Below, one piece after another: positions 21,399-31,455 of a stretch of 64,000 nt of DNA (positions are counted from its first letter, which is position 1; the number at the start of each line of letters is the position of its first letter). Position numbers and translations under genes: made by a program. The stretch is from NCBI GenBank assembly GCA_947646735.1, contig CANTFK010000962.1:62001-126000 (forward strand). The letters are read 5' to 3'. Under the pieces are notes generated by a model. The model did not search any database. It saw only the letters and a program-made list of their open reading frames with translations, and was not told the DNA's origin. This DNA is from Peronospora farinosa. Taxonomy: Eukaryota; Oomycota; Peronosporomycetes; Peronosporales; Peronosporaceae.

Positions 21399-23249
21399 TT
21401 ACTGCAGCTCGTCTTCAAGAAAACTATACTCGAAGGTGAACTCCGTCTTAATGCGTTGGCACCACCCGGTCTCGTAGTCGAAATAGACAAAGGTGCCCTG
21501 CTCGTAGTCTTCGCCTGTTACTTGTGGCTCCTCGTGGCGCTTGAACCATGTCTTGTACTTCTTGTGGTAGCCCCATGTCCGTCGCTTGAGTTCACGAGCT
21601 GCCAGGTACTGCTGATACGAACCCTGCTGGTAGTAGAAGATGAAGAAGAGCGTGTCCACATCCAGCTTCTCAAAGATGGGGGCACTCGAGAACAACGTGG
21701 ACGGTGTTGTCGGGAACGACGCTGGTGTTGGATACAAGTTGCGTGGAACGTAGCGATTAGCTTTTTTAGAATCACGGCTCTCGGGTGTAAAGTTAAAGCT
21801 TTCGTCGATTAGCCGCAACACCTGCTTCTGCTCATCCGTAAGTTGAGGTAATTCCTCCATGGGCTGAGATTTAACTGCTAGTGCCCCCGTGGATGCTGCA
21901 GATCCAGATCCTGATGAAGGTGCTGACACGGTGCCTACAGCGTGTACAGCAGCAGTTGGTGATGGAACAGGGACTGGTGGCGGCAACGACGAATTGGAAT
22001 GCGGGGGTGATGGTGCTGGGCCTGACGGAGGTCTGACTGCTGCCGGTGAAGCAGATGATGACGAACCAAACTGCCCTCTACCGATACTAGGTGACGGTGA
22101 GCGCTGCGGCGTCGGTGGCGTCACCTTACGAGCGGGTGTTCGCTGCTCTCCAATTGCAGGAGAAGATGACACTGGAGTCGGTGCTTTACTCAATCCCTTT
22201 TCTGATGAAGAAGATCCACTCTTTGTACGCAGCGGGGTAGTACGTCCTTTACCAATCTCTGTTTTGAGGCTATTGCATGGCGATGAATCGCTTTTGGTAA
22301 CGCTACTGGATCGACTGGGTGTCGACATTTTAAGATCACTAGGCTTAACCGAACTAGCACGGCCAATTCCTGTAATCACTGACGATGACGCACTTTTACG
22401 TGGCGTCTTCCCACGTCCCGTCGAAGCCGTCGGTGTTGGCGACACGACTGCAATAGTAGCAGCAGTAGACGACGACACTAAAGCTGCCGAGCTAGCATCC
22501 TCAATTCCAACATCTTGTTCAGTTGGTAATGCCACTTGTGCAGCTGCACCAAGTGTATCCAGATCAAGCATTTCATAGATATCATCATCTCCATAAGTCT
22601 CCATAAAATCAGCTTCTTGATTTGCTTCGAGATAATACTCCACATCTTCTTTTAATTCATCTACTTGTTCAGGTTCGAGTGCTGAATTATCCAACAGTCG
22701 ATTAATCTGTTCCAATTTCAAAATGTGCCACTTGTGTCGTGACAACAATTTTTCCTTCTCGAGAATTTCCATCTTGTTTCGATTCCGACCTTTCACGGAT
22801 TGTAATCGTTCCAGATCACTCTCCAGTGCTTCAATTTGTACATTAAATTGATTCAAACAATCTCGAATCCACGCATGAGATTCTTGTCTCGCTTGTTGCT
22901 CTGGATCCAAGCGTTCCACTTGAGCCAATCCTTCTTTACTATAGGCTTTGGTTTTCGTCTCTTTTTCGCACACTTTAAATTCTTCCATTTTTTGTTCAAT
23001 TAATTTACGAGTTTCAACCAATGGACGCTTGTCTTTGACATCTGAATTACTGATCCACGTCTTAATCTGATCCCGAAATCGTTGTAATTTCTTAATCTCT
23101 TTCTTTAGATCGGCTTCATGTTTCTCCTTTTGATTCTGTGCGGTTGCAGCATAGACTTTGTCCCATATTTCATTAAACACATCCACCCCTTCACTTACTT
23201 TCTTGAGGGTACGGTCAATCTCACTCAAGAGCTTCCGCTGGCCGGCCAT
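21399..23249 (-). CDS. CNOT3: CCR4-NOT complex subunit 3 (NOT3/NOT5)
   Basis: One exon, ATG 23249, 616 aa. The N-terminal Not3 coiled coil begins MAGQRKLLSEIDRTLKKVSE and includes GVDVFNEIWDKVY and KKLQRFRDQIKTWI, diagnostic for NOT3/5. A Ser/Pro/Thr-rich linker covers residues about 290-490. The C-terminal NOT box holds FEKLDVDTLFFIFYYQQGSY and YFDYETGWCQRIKTEFTFEY. It is a scaffold of the cytoplasmic deadenylase complex that shortens mRNA poly(A) tails. Codons upstream of 23249 lack ATG. It is slightly shorter than animal CNOT3 (about 750 aa), the difference being in the linker. Confidence 0.95.
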   Translation of the reverse strand: MAGQRKLLSEIDRTLKKVSEGVDVFNEIWDKVYAATAQNQKEKHEADLKKEIKKLQRFRDQIKTWISNSDVKDKRPLVETRKLIEQKMEEFKVCEKETKTKAYSKEGLAQVERLDPEQQARQESHAWIRDCLNQFNVQIEALESDLERLQSVKGRNRNKMEILEKEKLLSRHKWHILKLEQINRLLDNSALEPEQVDELKEDVEYYLEANQEADFMETYGDDDIYEMLDLDTLGAAAQVALPTEQDVGIEDASSAALVSSSTAATIAVVSPTPTASTGRGKTPRKSASSSVITGIGRASSVKPSDLKMSTPSRSSSVTKSDSSPCNSLKTEIGKGRTTPLRTKSGSSSSEKGLSKAPTPVSSSPAIGEQRTPARKVTPPTPQRSPSPSIGRGQFGSSSSASPAAVRPPSGPAPSPPHSNSSLPPPVPVPSPTAAVHAVGTVSAPSSGSGSAASTGALAVKSQPMEELPQLTDEQKQVLRLIDESFNFTPESRDSKKANRYVPRNLYPTPASFPTTPSTLFSSAPIFEKLDVDTLFFIFYYQQGSYQQYLAARELKRRTWGYHKKYKTWFKRHEEPQVTGEDYEQGTFVYFDYETGWCQRIKTEFTFEYSFLEDELQ

Positions 23250-23382
23250 ATTTACGTACGTTACGTTAGTTTGGTTTGGAAAAGGGGGAAATGAAGAGGA
23301 TTGGATGAAATTCGTCGTATGCTTTTCAACCAATTGAAACAAAGAATCGAGATTTAGACCTCCTGTACAAGAAGTAGTGATT
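23250..23382. promoter_or_regulatory. Divergent promoter between CNOT3 and a coiled-coil gene
   Basis: The two ATGs (23249 minus, 23383 plus) are 133 bp apart, so the transcription starts must share this interval. No TATA-like box is obvious. Confidence 0.45.
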
Positions 23383-24004
23383 ATGGCGAATGTGATGCTA
23401 ACGAGTGAGGCGGCAAAGGATCCGAATAAACCCTTTGCATTGCGTGTAGAGGATGTGTGCACCAAGTTTGATGTGTGTACTAGAAACTGCGCGCGTTTCC
23501 GCTCGAAAGACGATCAATTGACGATGTTGTGTGCATTTGTAGGAGCTCGTATCCGAGTGTCTCACACTTGTGCAGTCGGAGGAACAATTTCCGTGGGTAT
23601 TTCTAGTGTTATATTGCAATAATAGCAATAGTTTAATATTGTACTATTGATGTAGCAATACAGAAGGGGAAGAAGCGATAAATGTGGACGATCAAGTGGT
23701 CAAGAAACTTGAGCAATTCAATTCGGTCTGTGACGAGCTCTACAAGGAAATTGTACGGTTTAATGCAAGAAATGTGAGACTTGTCAAGCGACAACTGATA
23801 GTAAATACTCGTTGAATCATGCTGCAGCTTCGACGGAAGGAAAAGATATTGAATCTCATGGAAAAAAGCCCCAAGAACGTGGATTTGCATCGTCAGATCC
23901 AGACGGCCGGCAATTTGGCTCAAGTGGTGGGTGAGTTCCGACACTTTTTAGAGACCGGAAATGATACCACTCCAGTGCAAGTGCCGCAGCAACCCAAAGA
24001 GTAA
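23383..24004 (+). CDS. Small coiled-coil protein (150 aa), unrecognised
   Basis: Exons 23383..23548, 23664..23773 and 23828..24004 give 150 aa. Exons 2 and 3 join cleanly (FNARN / LRRKEKILNLMEK). The exon 1 donor (GTATCC at 23549) was chosen because it restores phase. Helical, heptad-like stretches (VVKKLEQFNSVCDELYKEIV; LNLMEKSPKNVDLHRQI) suggest a coiled-coil subunit of a larger complex. No family is recognised. The ATG at 23383 is the first true start. Confidence 0.6.
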
Positions 24005-24109
24005 TGGACAAATGGAATAGGAGGTGGACCTTGTGACAAGGTGGTCACCAGTTGTATTTTCGAGTCGGTTGGAAGTGAAAATTGGGTAGTTACGACAAAC
24101 GCAGCACAT

Positions 24110-25239
24110 TCAAATGTCGCCAAATGGTAGAGAAGGCGTCGTTGTCTCACTTGTACGCGTGTTCGATGGCGTTGTGTTTTTAGTAGTCGTTGCTGGAGGA
24201 GCAACGAACGCGGGTGTGAGATCTGCGTCAGTGCCGTGGTACGGCTCATCGTCGACTTCGAAGTAGGGCATGACCGTGTTAGACAACAATTGCTGCTCCA
24301 TGAGTGGTTTGGGCCAAGGGCCATCATCAGTAGTGTTGGACCGAAGCAGCCATTCAAGAATTGAATTCTCATTTGGAGCACTATGTGTCCCTGCAGGAAC
24401 CGGAGGTGTGTGATGCTTCACGATGAGCTCATTCTGCATTGCAAAACACAGTTAGTAATTATTCGCAACACAGGTCATCAACCCAAGGCATATGAACCTG
24501 CTTTTGGACCAGTTGACTCAAATGGTGAACTTGTGCCGAGAGTCCATCAATCTTTCTATTCAACCGATCTTCCAACACAGCCAAATCTGGAATAAATGAA
24601 CGCACGTTACATGATAATATCATCCGTGACGACACCACTGCATGTATGTGAACAACGTACCACGTTTCAACAACTTCGGAGACGGCTCTTTTACGCGGAT
24701 CGACGATTCCGAGTTGTATGAACTTGGGTGTTTCCGCTTTGATAGGACGCAGATCGCATTTGTAAAGACTGGAGTAAGATCTGCAACATTAGCAGTGCAC
24801 TGCTCTTGGTCAACTTCAATGCGTAGCTTGAATCGTTGCCCATCTTTTCGTCTGCTCACTTTCTCGAGACGGAATTGCACCAAAGCTTTGCGCGTCGAGG
24901 TCCGAATGACGACCGAGTCATAGTCATTGCCGACAAAACGAAAGATTTCCTGATCTGTATCATCTACGCGTTTTCCCGATTCAAAAAACAGCAGAATCCG
25001 CAGTGGAATCTCAATAAACTCTTTGTCACTGGATCGAGCAGGTTCTCCACGTTCATTAAACTCTACAAGTGTCACCTCGACTTCAAGTGCATTGGCTTTC
25101 CCCCCTTCATCTTTATAAAACTCTGAGGCCGGTTGTTTTGTAATCACAAGTCGACGTGTCCAATTGAGCCGTTTTGATGGAAAACTTGGTACATGTCCCG
25201 AAGTTAAAGACGTGCAAGTTGTTACAGTTGTTGGTGATC
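24110..25239 (-). CDS. Uncharacterised protein with a beta-rich N-terminal domain; 5' end unresolved
   Basis: Exons 24661..25239, 24498..24586 and 24110..24433 join in phase (introns 74 and 64 nt). The first shown exon encodes a conserved-looking beta-rich block: LNWTRRLVITKQP, VEVTLVEFNERGEP, IEIPLRILLFFESGKRVDD, DSVVIRTSTRKALVQFRLEKV and GQRFKLRIEVD. It then becomes basic and Ser-rich. Exon 2 is a short coiled coil (LAVLEDRLNRKIDGLSAQV) and the C-terminus is Thr/Pro-rich. It could be a transcription-factor-like domain, but I do not recognise it. No in-frame ATG precedes the block, so a first exon lies upstream (about 25240-25480) and I could not place its donor. Confidence 0.6.
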
Positions 25240-25702
25240 CTGCCGTTGAAGTCAATGATAGGAGGAGGAGGAGGAGGGATATGATGATGATGATGACGAA
25301 GCCAATGGCCAAGGCACGACACTTGTTGCATTGGAATTCGAACGACTAGTTACCGCTCGAAAACCATTTTGAACCTCCATTGGAAGGTCACGTTTTGAGA
25401 CGGTAGTAATGTGCATGGAACTAAATGCAAACTGATGCAAGAGAGAGAAGTAAAAATTGCATGAATAGAAAGACATTGGAGCCCATCAGAATGTCGTCAC
25501 TCGTTTTGGGACGAGCAACTGAGACCCCGTGTGATAAAGACGGGAAACGACTGCCAACGAGAACAATGCACATCAATGACCATGTCGACGAACTGTAGCC
25601 ATGTCGACCCCGACTGTAGCTGTAGCCATTTCTAACGTGTTTAGAAACGTGCTCGAAGTTGTGTGATTTTCAACCAATCGATGACGTGCATCGTGTTAAC
25701 CA

Positions 25703-26353
25703 ATGAAAAATCACCTTGAAAGTGAAGCGATGGAGGTCCAAGAGGCTGCAAGTCGCCTCTTGGCGTGTGGTCGTAAGCGAGAGACGACGAGTCGAGACGT
25801 TTTGAAGCGATCATTGAATGTAAATTGGCATGAACAAGTTGAAGATGGTCAAGTTTATATCAGTATTAGTAGTGAAGAAGAAGAGAAAGGAGAAGAAGAG
25901 AAAGGAGAAGAAGAAGAAAAAGAGATACGATTGAAACGGATTCGACAGGGTTTGGAGTGTACGAAGAAGAAGACGACGACAAATGAGGTAGAAATTTTGA
26001 TTATTGACAGTAGTACAGAGGAAGAAGAAGAAGAAGAGGAGGAGGAGAAAATTGTACGAGTCAAGAGGAAATTAAAAGTATTGGAAGAAGAAGGAGAAGG
26101 AGAAGGAGAAGATGCAGAAGAGATGGGTACAGTGACAAAAGCTGGAAGTGTGGTTGATATGGAGAAGAAGAAGAAGAAGACGAATTGGCAAGTTGCTACG
26201 ACGCAAAAGGTCGCTAAGGACCAACATGTTGTGTCAAAAGTACGGAAGCGACGGCTTGGGGAAGAAGATGCAGCATTTTTACTGTTTTATGGAGATCGAG
26301 AGACACCTAGTGCCAAAATGCTTCGACTGATTGTTGGTACGTGCTGTTTGTAG
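25703..26353 (+). CDS. Low-complexity acidic/basic protein or 5' exon of the acetyltransferase gene
   Basis: ATG at 25703; 216 aa if unspliced. Runs of Glu (encoded by GAAGAAGAG tracts) alternate with Lys/Arg clusters, a composition typical of disordered nuclear proteins. Near the end a GTACGT donor (26337) follows KMLRLIV. Splicing it to an AAG acceptor at 26421-26423 continues without a stop into the large ORF that encodes the acetyltransferase, giving one protein of about 1,323 aa. The acceptor is weak, so two separate genes remain possible. Confidence 0.5.
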   Translation: MKNHLESEAMEVQEAASRLLACGRKRETTSRDVLKRSLNVNWHEQVEDGQVYISISSEEEEKGEEEKGEEEEKEIRLKRIRQGLECTKKKTTTNEVEILIIDSSTEEEEEEEEEEKIVRVKRKLKVLEEEGEGEGEDAEEMGTVTKAGSVVDMEKKKKKTNWQVATTQKVAKDQHVVSKVRKRRLGEEDAAFLLFYGDRETPSAKMLRLIVGTCCL

Positions 26354-26608
26354 TGATTATGGGGAAGATGGTGTTGTTATCTTGACGTTGTAATGTGTGC
26401 CTTGTGCTGTATTTGTTGCTAAGAACTTATTTCGACTGGAGTGGGTGCAAGAAATAAGTTTTTATCCAGGTTTATTGAGTATTTACTCTGGTGTAAACTT
26501 AGTGCGGCGGTAAAGGCTGGGCTGGCTCATGAGCGTCTCGTGCAATCTGAATGGACCAAAATTGTCTTTAGTTGTCCCTTGCCTCTACATCGTTGGAGGT
26601 CTGGCCCC

Positions 26609-29600
26609 ATGCGTCGACCAGATTTGCTGCCGCGTCCGATCACGATCACGGTGCGGCCTTTTCTGTTTGCGCGGAAGCGGTTGCATCGCCATAACGTGTG
26701 TGTTGCCAATAACAACGTGGAGGCTACTACCAAACAAGAAGCTTTGTATTCACGCTCAACACCTCAAGAGACTGCGATGGCTCTACCAAGTAGATTAGCT
26801 GGGGAAGGCATGCAGTCTAGGTTGAAGAGTCCCAAAAAGAGCACGAAGACGGCACAAACGAAATCTCCTCGGGGCGAAGTGCAAAAACGGCCACTTGGTC
26901 CACCATGCAGCAATGGGATGGCTTCTAGCAAGACACCTGCCGCGTTTTTGCCGCGCAAACATCGGCGTCGAAATGGCGAGATAGGTATGACGTCTGTAGC
27001 GCCGCGCCAAGCTAAGGGCCCAAGTGGCCAGAGTATTAGTCAAAAACCTAACTTGGAACCTCTGCCATTCGACTGTTGGACACTTGGTGAAAATCGAAGC
27101 TTGCCTATTGGATGGCGGGCACCTGATCATCATGGAGAACAGGAATTAAGTGGAAAAACACTCTTGTCGTGTCCTGTAGAAGTCAACCCGATGCTTCAGA
27201 TGACAGCAGATGAGATAGCGCAACACATTGCATCTCTTCGTCGGGAGGGCCGCTTCACAAGTTTTGAAAAAGTGACAGATATTTTGTTGAAGCTCATGTC
27301 AGACCCGCGGAATCGGCACGGTGTGTTTAATACGCCTGTGGATCCAGTAGCTCTAAAACTACCTACATACACAACTATCGTGGAGCACCCAATGGATCTT
27401 GGTACCATTAAACGCAATCTTGCTGCTGGAGAATATCTCGAGCTAGAAGATTTTGCTTTAGACGTCCGATTGGTGTTTGAGAACGCGATGCTTTTCAACC
27501 CGGAATCGCATTACATCCACGTGGACGCTGAAATCTTATTGAATCGTTTTAACGAATCCGTGAAAGCTGAGCAAAACAGACAGGCGAAGCGACAACGCGC
27601 GCAGCACGTGTGTAAAGTGTGCCGTGGGAATACCTGCATTGTGTGCCACCAACAGTGCTTGGACGTTGCTCAGCCGAACCTGCATTGCTCAGCCGGCTGT
27701 AGCACTGAAATGCGTATAGGCTCAGTCTATTTTATTTCGGATGACGGCACTCGTATTTGGTGTCAAAAGTGTAAAGCTCGTATGGCGAAGGATCGCAGTT
27801 CCACCGATCGAGCACATAGTGATAACGCGAATGCGTTGCTGGACTGTGTCATCAAAAAGAAGATCGAGCCTAGTGTAGAACCCTGGGTAAAGTGCGGCGA
27901 GTGTAGCCGGTGGCTACACCAGGTGTGTGGACTTTATAATCCTGTGATCGGTGCATATAAATCTCAGAAGACTTTGAACACGGCGTCGGGAAGCTTGTCC
28001 ATAAAAGTCAATCCATACGTGTGCCCCCTTTGTCGATGCCGACGCGAGCGTGTTACATCATCACCTGAGCCAATCAAGCGCAACATTTTGGTCGACGATC
28101 GCGATGAGAACGCTCAAAACAGTTCGTGTATTAATATTCCGAGCTGTGAATTAAGCACATTTATCCAGAATTTTTTGCGTCATGGGCTAAACGAAGCCGG
28201 TGAGTATGAAGCTGCTCGAACATTATACGTTCGGGCATTGTCGTTTCCAGGTGAACGCATGGTCGTTCCGGAGGGAGTGGTGCGGGCATTCGATGAGAAT
28301 TCGCAGCTGCTAGCTCAGCAGCGCCCTGGCACTGACATTAGTTCGCAGCGATTACCTCCTCACATCAGTTATCTCTCGCGTGGTCTTTACCTTTTCCAGA
28401 AGCACGAAGGCATGGAAGTTTGTCTCTTTACGATCTACGCGCAAGAGTTCGGCGACGGTTGTGAACTGGAGGCGAATCGACGCGCCGTGTACATTGCTTA
28501 CTTAGATAGCGTTCGATATCTGAAGCCCGCAAGTGCACGGACGGCGGCATACCACCTGATTTTGCTGGCTTACTTCGACTACGTGCGGCGGCACGGTTTC
28601 TCCCGTGTGCATATTTGGTCATGCCCGCCGCAGAAACGGATAAGTTACGTGTTTTGGTGTCGTCCAGCATTTCAGAAGACACCCAGTTCGGAGCATTTGC
28701 GCCATTGGTATAACAAGCTACTTATGAAGGCGAAAGAACGTGGAATTGTCAAAGACTGGACTACACTCTATGATCGATATTTTAGCGATAGCGTCTGTGT
28801 TTCTACTGCTGATGGTGATCCGAAGCCGCCGGCTTCTTTCGTGTCAGTGAAGGAAAAAAATGAAGTGGGGGTGTCGACACGCGGCACAACTGTGGAGTCC
28901 GTAAATTCCGATGAGCTTGTATGGCCAGCGAAGCAACTTCCACCAATCTTTGACGGTGACATTATCCCATCTGAACTAGATCGAATTCTTGGGCGCATTA
29001 TGTCCCGAAACAAGAAACAGAAGCGATCCAGGGAAAACAAGAAGTTTGCTGCTTGTGGCAAGAATAGCTCAATCGCTCATGATGGTGGCAACGTTTCATC
29101 TTGCGACAGATTTACGTGTATCAAGGAAGAAGTTTCAAGTGCGTCACCTCTTAGAGTGAATGCGAAGATGCGCGAAATGTTTTCTAAATGCCAGTTCGCT
29201 GTTCAACGGCTGAAACAAGATTTGCTGGTGGTGGATTTGGACGTAGTGAATGACGACGAGACAATGGAAGATTACGGTACTAGTGTTACCGAAGAAGGAC
29301 GACCAAAGGGCTGTCACCCTGAGACATTATTAGTGCCTTCTCAAGTCCCGCGCTTGTTTGGTAGCCGCTTTATGTTCCACCAGCTATGTTCATACGCTGG
29401 CTACCAATTCGACTCGTTGCGTCGTGCAAAACATTCGACCATGATGATGCTGCATCACTATTTTAACGAGCAAGTGGTTCAGCTGAATGTATTTTGCCGT
29501 AAATGCAGCCTCCTCATTACACGCGCAGACTTTTGGTCCTGTCGAAATTGCGTACGCTATGCGTTATGTGATACGTGCTATTGGCACCAGGGAAAGAGGC

Positions 29601-29761
29601 ATCCCCATCAAATGGTTTTTGGTCCAGCTCCACGATGGATTCCACCGATTTCAAAGTGTCCAGCAGCTTCAGTCCAACCATTGCACACCATGCTGCCTCA
29701 AGTTGACCAAGTCGCATCTGTCAAGTCGAAAGCTCTAATCAATGTCTGTGAATTGTGTTGA
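26609..29761 (+). CDS. p300/CBP-like histone acetyltransferase with bromodomain, PHD, KAT11 and ZZ
   Basis: From the first ATG (26609) the protein is 1,050 aa; the frame is open upstream to 26424. Domain order: basic N-terminus; bromodomain at about residues 190-320 (VFNTPVDPVALKLPTYTTIV, HPMDLGTIKRNL, FENAMLFNPES); a Cys-rich RING/PHD-like block at about 335-480; KAT11 acetyltransferase at about 510-730 (ISYLSRGLYLFQKHEGMEVC, YIAYLDSVRYLKPASARTAA, YFDYVRRHGFSRVHIWSCPP); ZZ finger at about 960-1010 (CRKCSLLITRADFWSCRNC). This is the plant/protist HAC-type arrangement. It would acetylate histones as a transcriptional coactivator. It is shorter than plant HAC proteins, with no clear TAZ finger. 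Confidence 0.93.
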   Translation: MRRPDLLPRPITITVRPFLFARKRLHRHNVCVANNNVEATTKQEALYSRSTPQETAMALPSRLAGEGMQSRLKSPKKSTKTAQTKSPRGEVQKRPLGPPCSNGMASSKTPAAFLPRKHRRRNGEIGMTSVAPRQAKGPSGQSISQKPNLEPLPFDCWTLGENRSLPIGWRAPDHHGEQELSGKTLLSCPVEVNPMLQMTADEIAQHIASLRREGRFTSFEKVTDILLKLMSDPRNRHGVFNTPVDPVALKLPTYTTIVEHPMDLGTIKRNLAAGEYLELEDFALDVRLVFENAMLFNPESHYIHVDAEILLNRFNESVKAEQNRQAKRQRAQHVCKVCRGNTCIVCHQQCLDVAQPNLHCSAGCSTEMRIGSVYFISDDGTRIWCQKCKARMAKDRSSTDRAHSDNANALLDCVIKKKIEPSVEPWVKCGECSRWLHQVCGLYNPVIGAYKSQKTLNTASGSLSIKVNPYVCPLCRCRRERVTSSPEPIKRNILVDDRDENAQNSSCINIPSCELSTFIQNFLRHGLNEAGEYEAARTLYVRALSFPGERMVVPEGVVRAFDENSQLLAQQRPGTDISSQRLPPHISYLSRGLYLFQKHEGMEVCLFTIYAQEFGDGCELEANRRAVYIAYLDSVRYLKPASARTAAYHLILLAYFDYVRRHGFSRVHIWSCPPQKRISYVFWCRPAFQKTPSSEHLRHWYNKLLMKAKERGIVKDWTTLYDRYFSDSVCVSTADGDPKPPASFVSVKEKNEVGVSTRGTTVESVNSDELVWPAKQLPPIFDGDIIPSELDRILGRIMSRNKKQKRSRENKKFAACGKNSSIAHDGGNVSSCDRFTCIKEEVSSASPLRVNAKMREMFSKCQFAVQRLKQDLLVVDLDVVNDDETMEDYGTSVTEEGRPKGCHPETLLVPSQVPRLFGSRFMFHQLCSYAGYQFDSLRRAKHSTMMMLHHYFNEQVVQLNVFCRKCSLLITRADFWSCRNCVRYALCDTCYWHQGKRHPHQMVFGPAPRWIPPISKCPAASVQPLHTMLPQVDQVASVKSKALINVCELC

Positions 29762-29799
29762 TAGTTTTACCCGTCATGAATGTAAGCAAAAAAGCATGG

Positions 29800-30250
29800 A
29801 TAATGCTATCATATTAACAGGAATTCATCATCATGATCGTTCTCATTAGCCAAAGAATCAAAGGTCATCGTGGACTTGTATCTGTCAGTGACTGCTCCCG
29901 TTAGCTGAGCCATTTGGTTGCGAAAAATGTGCAAGTGACTGTCGAGAAAAGTAGAAATCCTTGCTCCACTTCAGTTGTCCGTGATAAGACAGTGCGCTTT
30001 CATATCAAGAAAAGCTTTGCACCTGCAGATCAAGTGAGGACGTCACAAGTTCAAGTCGAGCCTCTGTGAATGACAAAAACTCGTCTGGCGCTTGTTTTCA
30101 TTTCAAAACAATGAACTATGCTGTCGAAACGGACGTGGACGAGCTCGGTTGCCGCAATTTCTTCACCAATGTTTCGTCCACATCAAACAAAGGCGATGTC
30201 AACCTCACTGATGCTTGATTATGCAGCTTATCTGTGAATTAATGCTAGCT
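29800..30250 (-). pseudogene. Possible decayed exons of an unrecognised gene
   Basis: Read on the minus strand, three protein-like patches occur in order: FDVDETLVKKLRQPSSSTSV (about 30200-30135), DEFLSFTEARLELVTSSLDL (about 30095-30035), and QMAQLTGAVTDRYKSTMTFD running to DDEFLLI and a stop (about 29920-29815). They sit in different phases, and no pair of GT-AG sites joins them cleanly; one gap would be under 30 nt. It therefore looks like a relic or a misread gene rather than an intact one. Confidence 0.3.
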
Positions 30251-30367
30251 TAGCACATACTGTATTCCATAACAAGTGCTGCTGCAGCCCAAAGCGACGC
30301 TAGAACTTGAGACGCAGCCCGCTCAGCACATTTATCGGGCTAGCTGTACACATTGCTGTGTACCGAA

Positions 30368-31318
30368 TCATTTGCCAGCTTCATCATTTTTTGTTGATTT
30401 GCCTTCATGGTACGACACCAGCTTGTCCAAAGACACGAACGTAAACTTGCTCGTAAGCACAGGTAAAGCTGTTTTCAAAACACCAATTGTCCACGATCGA
30501 TCATGCACAATAATCACAGATCCGCAGGTCGTGCGTGTTTGCAAATGCATCGAGTTGATAGTCTCAGATCGAATCTGTGCGTCGTGTGGGTACACACTGC
30601 CCAGACAGATGCGATAGCCATGACGTGCAGTAATTTTTCTCATGGGTGTAGTAAACCAGCCAGATGCAGGACGCATCCACTTGCTTCTAGATCCAGTAGC
30701 TTCTATCATCTTGTCCGTAACATCTGCTACTAGTTGCACAGTATTCATCTTCTTCTCTTCACGCCGTGGCTGCAGTGTCTCCTGCAGCGACATCTCCCTC
30801 TCTGTCGGTTGGAACTTGTTAATGGCTCGGTCACATTCCTGCAGCTTCTTCTCAAACACATGAAGCTCATCAAGAATACTAGCTCGATCCTCTGTAAGGT
30901 GATTGGCCAGCACATGTCCCTCTTGTACAATACGTCGTAGCACTTCCTCGTTGCCTGGAATATGGTCCGAGATGATGAAAAACGTGGCTTTGACGTTATA
31001 TTTGCCAAGGATATCGAGGATCGCGGGTGTAGATGATGACGGTGCGTCATCGATAGTTAGCGAACATACACGGGATGACGTACGTGCGCTCCAAAGGACG
31101 GAAGAATGTGAATTCCATTCGAGACAGCGCAATAACCAGTCAGGAAGTAGATACACGGACAGAAGAAATAGACTTGTAATCAATAAGAGAAAAATACTGA
31201 CAATTGTAGCGGTCATGGACATGGACACAGCATCAATAAAGTCCACAAGCCCCGCAGAAGATGGTAAGGGCAGCGTAGCCACGGAATAAAGTACGACGCT
31301 GCTAAGACGCGACTTCAT
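30368..31318 (-). CDS. Membrane-anchored polysaccharide deacetylase-like protein (NodB fold)
   Basis: One exon, 316 aa, ATG 31318. A membrane segment at about residues 36-60 is followed by a NodB-type domain: SLTIDDAPS (Asp-Asp at 90-91, motif 1), YNVKATFFIISD, then EGHVLANHLTEDR where motif 2 normally reads H-[ST]-x-x-H. WMRPASGWFTTPMR fits motif 3 (RxPxG) and VIIVHDRSW fits the later LLHD motif. Chitin/peptidoglycan-type deacetylases use Asp-His-His to bind metal; here the second His of motif 2 is replaced (HLTED). Activity is therefore uncertain. It might act on cell-surface glycans. Confidence 0.82.
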   Translation of the reverse strand: MKSRLSSVVLYSVATLPLPSSAGLVDFIDAVSMSMTATIVSIFLLLITSLFLLSVYLLPDWLLRCLEWNSHSSVLWSARTSSRVCSLTIDDAPSSSTPAILDILGKYNVKATFFIISDHIPGNEEVLRRIVQEGHVLANHLTEDRASILDELHVFEKKLQECDRAINKFQPTEREMSLQETLQPRREEKKMNTVQLVADVTDKMIEATGSRSKWMRPASGWFTTPMRKITARHGYRICLGSVYPHDAQIRSETINSMHLQTRTTCGSVIIVHDRSWTIGVLKTALPVLTSKFTFVSLDKLVSYHEGKSTKNDEAGK

Positions 31319-31374
31319 ATTGGATTATGAGCAATCCCCTCTTTTGTGACAGGAATAGTGCCTGCGAAAAACGG

Positions 31375-31455
31375 CTACAATATACCGATACGGTCACAAT
31401 ATACCGGTACGGTGACCATATACCGGTAGGGTGACCATATACCGGTACGGCTACA
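31375..31455. repeat. Short tandem repeat upstream of the deacetylase gene
   Basis: About four copies of a unit of about 19 bp close to GGTCACAATATACCGGTAC lie head-to-tail with single-base changes. They sit 57 bp upstream of the ATG of the minus-strand deacetylase gene, so they fall in its promoter. Confidence 0.7.

Noticed and set aside
21456..22578. Long plus-strand ORFs opposite CNOT3
   Set aside because: Antisense shadows of the Ser/Pro-rich linker of CNOT3.
25240..25312. Hydrophobic Ile/Leu run as a signal peptide or membrane anchor of the 24110-25239 gene
   Set aside because: It is translated from CAT/CTC trinucleotide runs directly before a GCAG acceptor and has no ATG, so it is most likely intron or leader.
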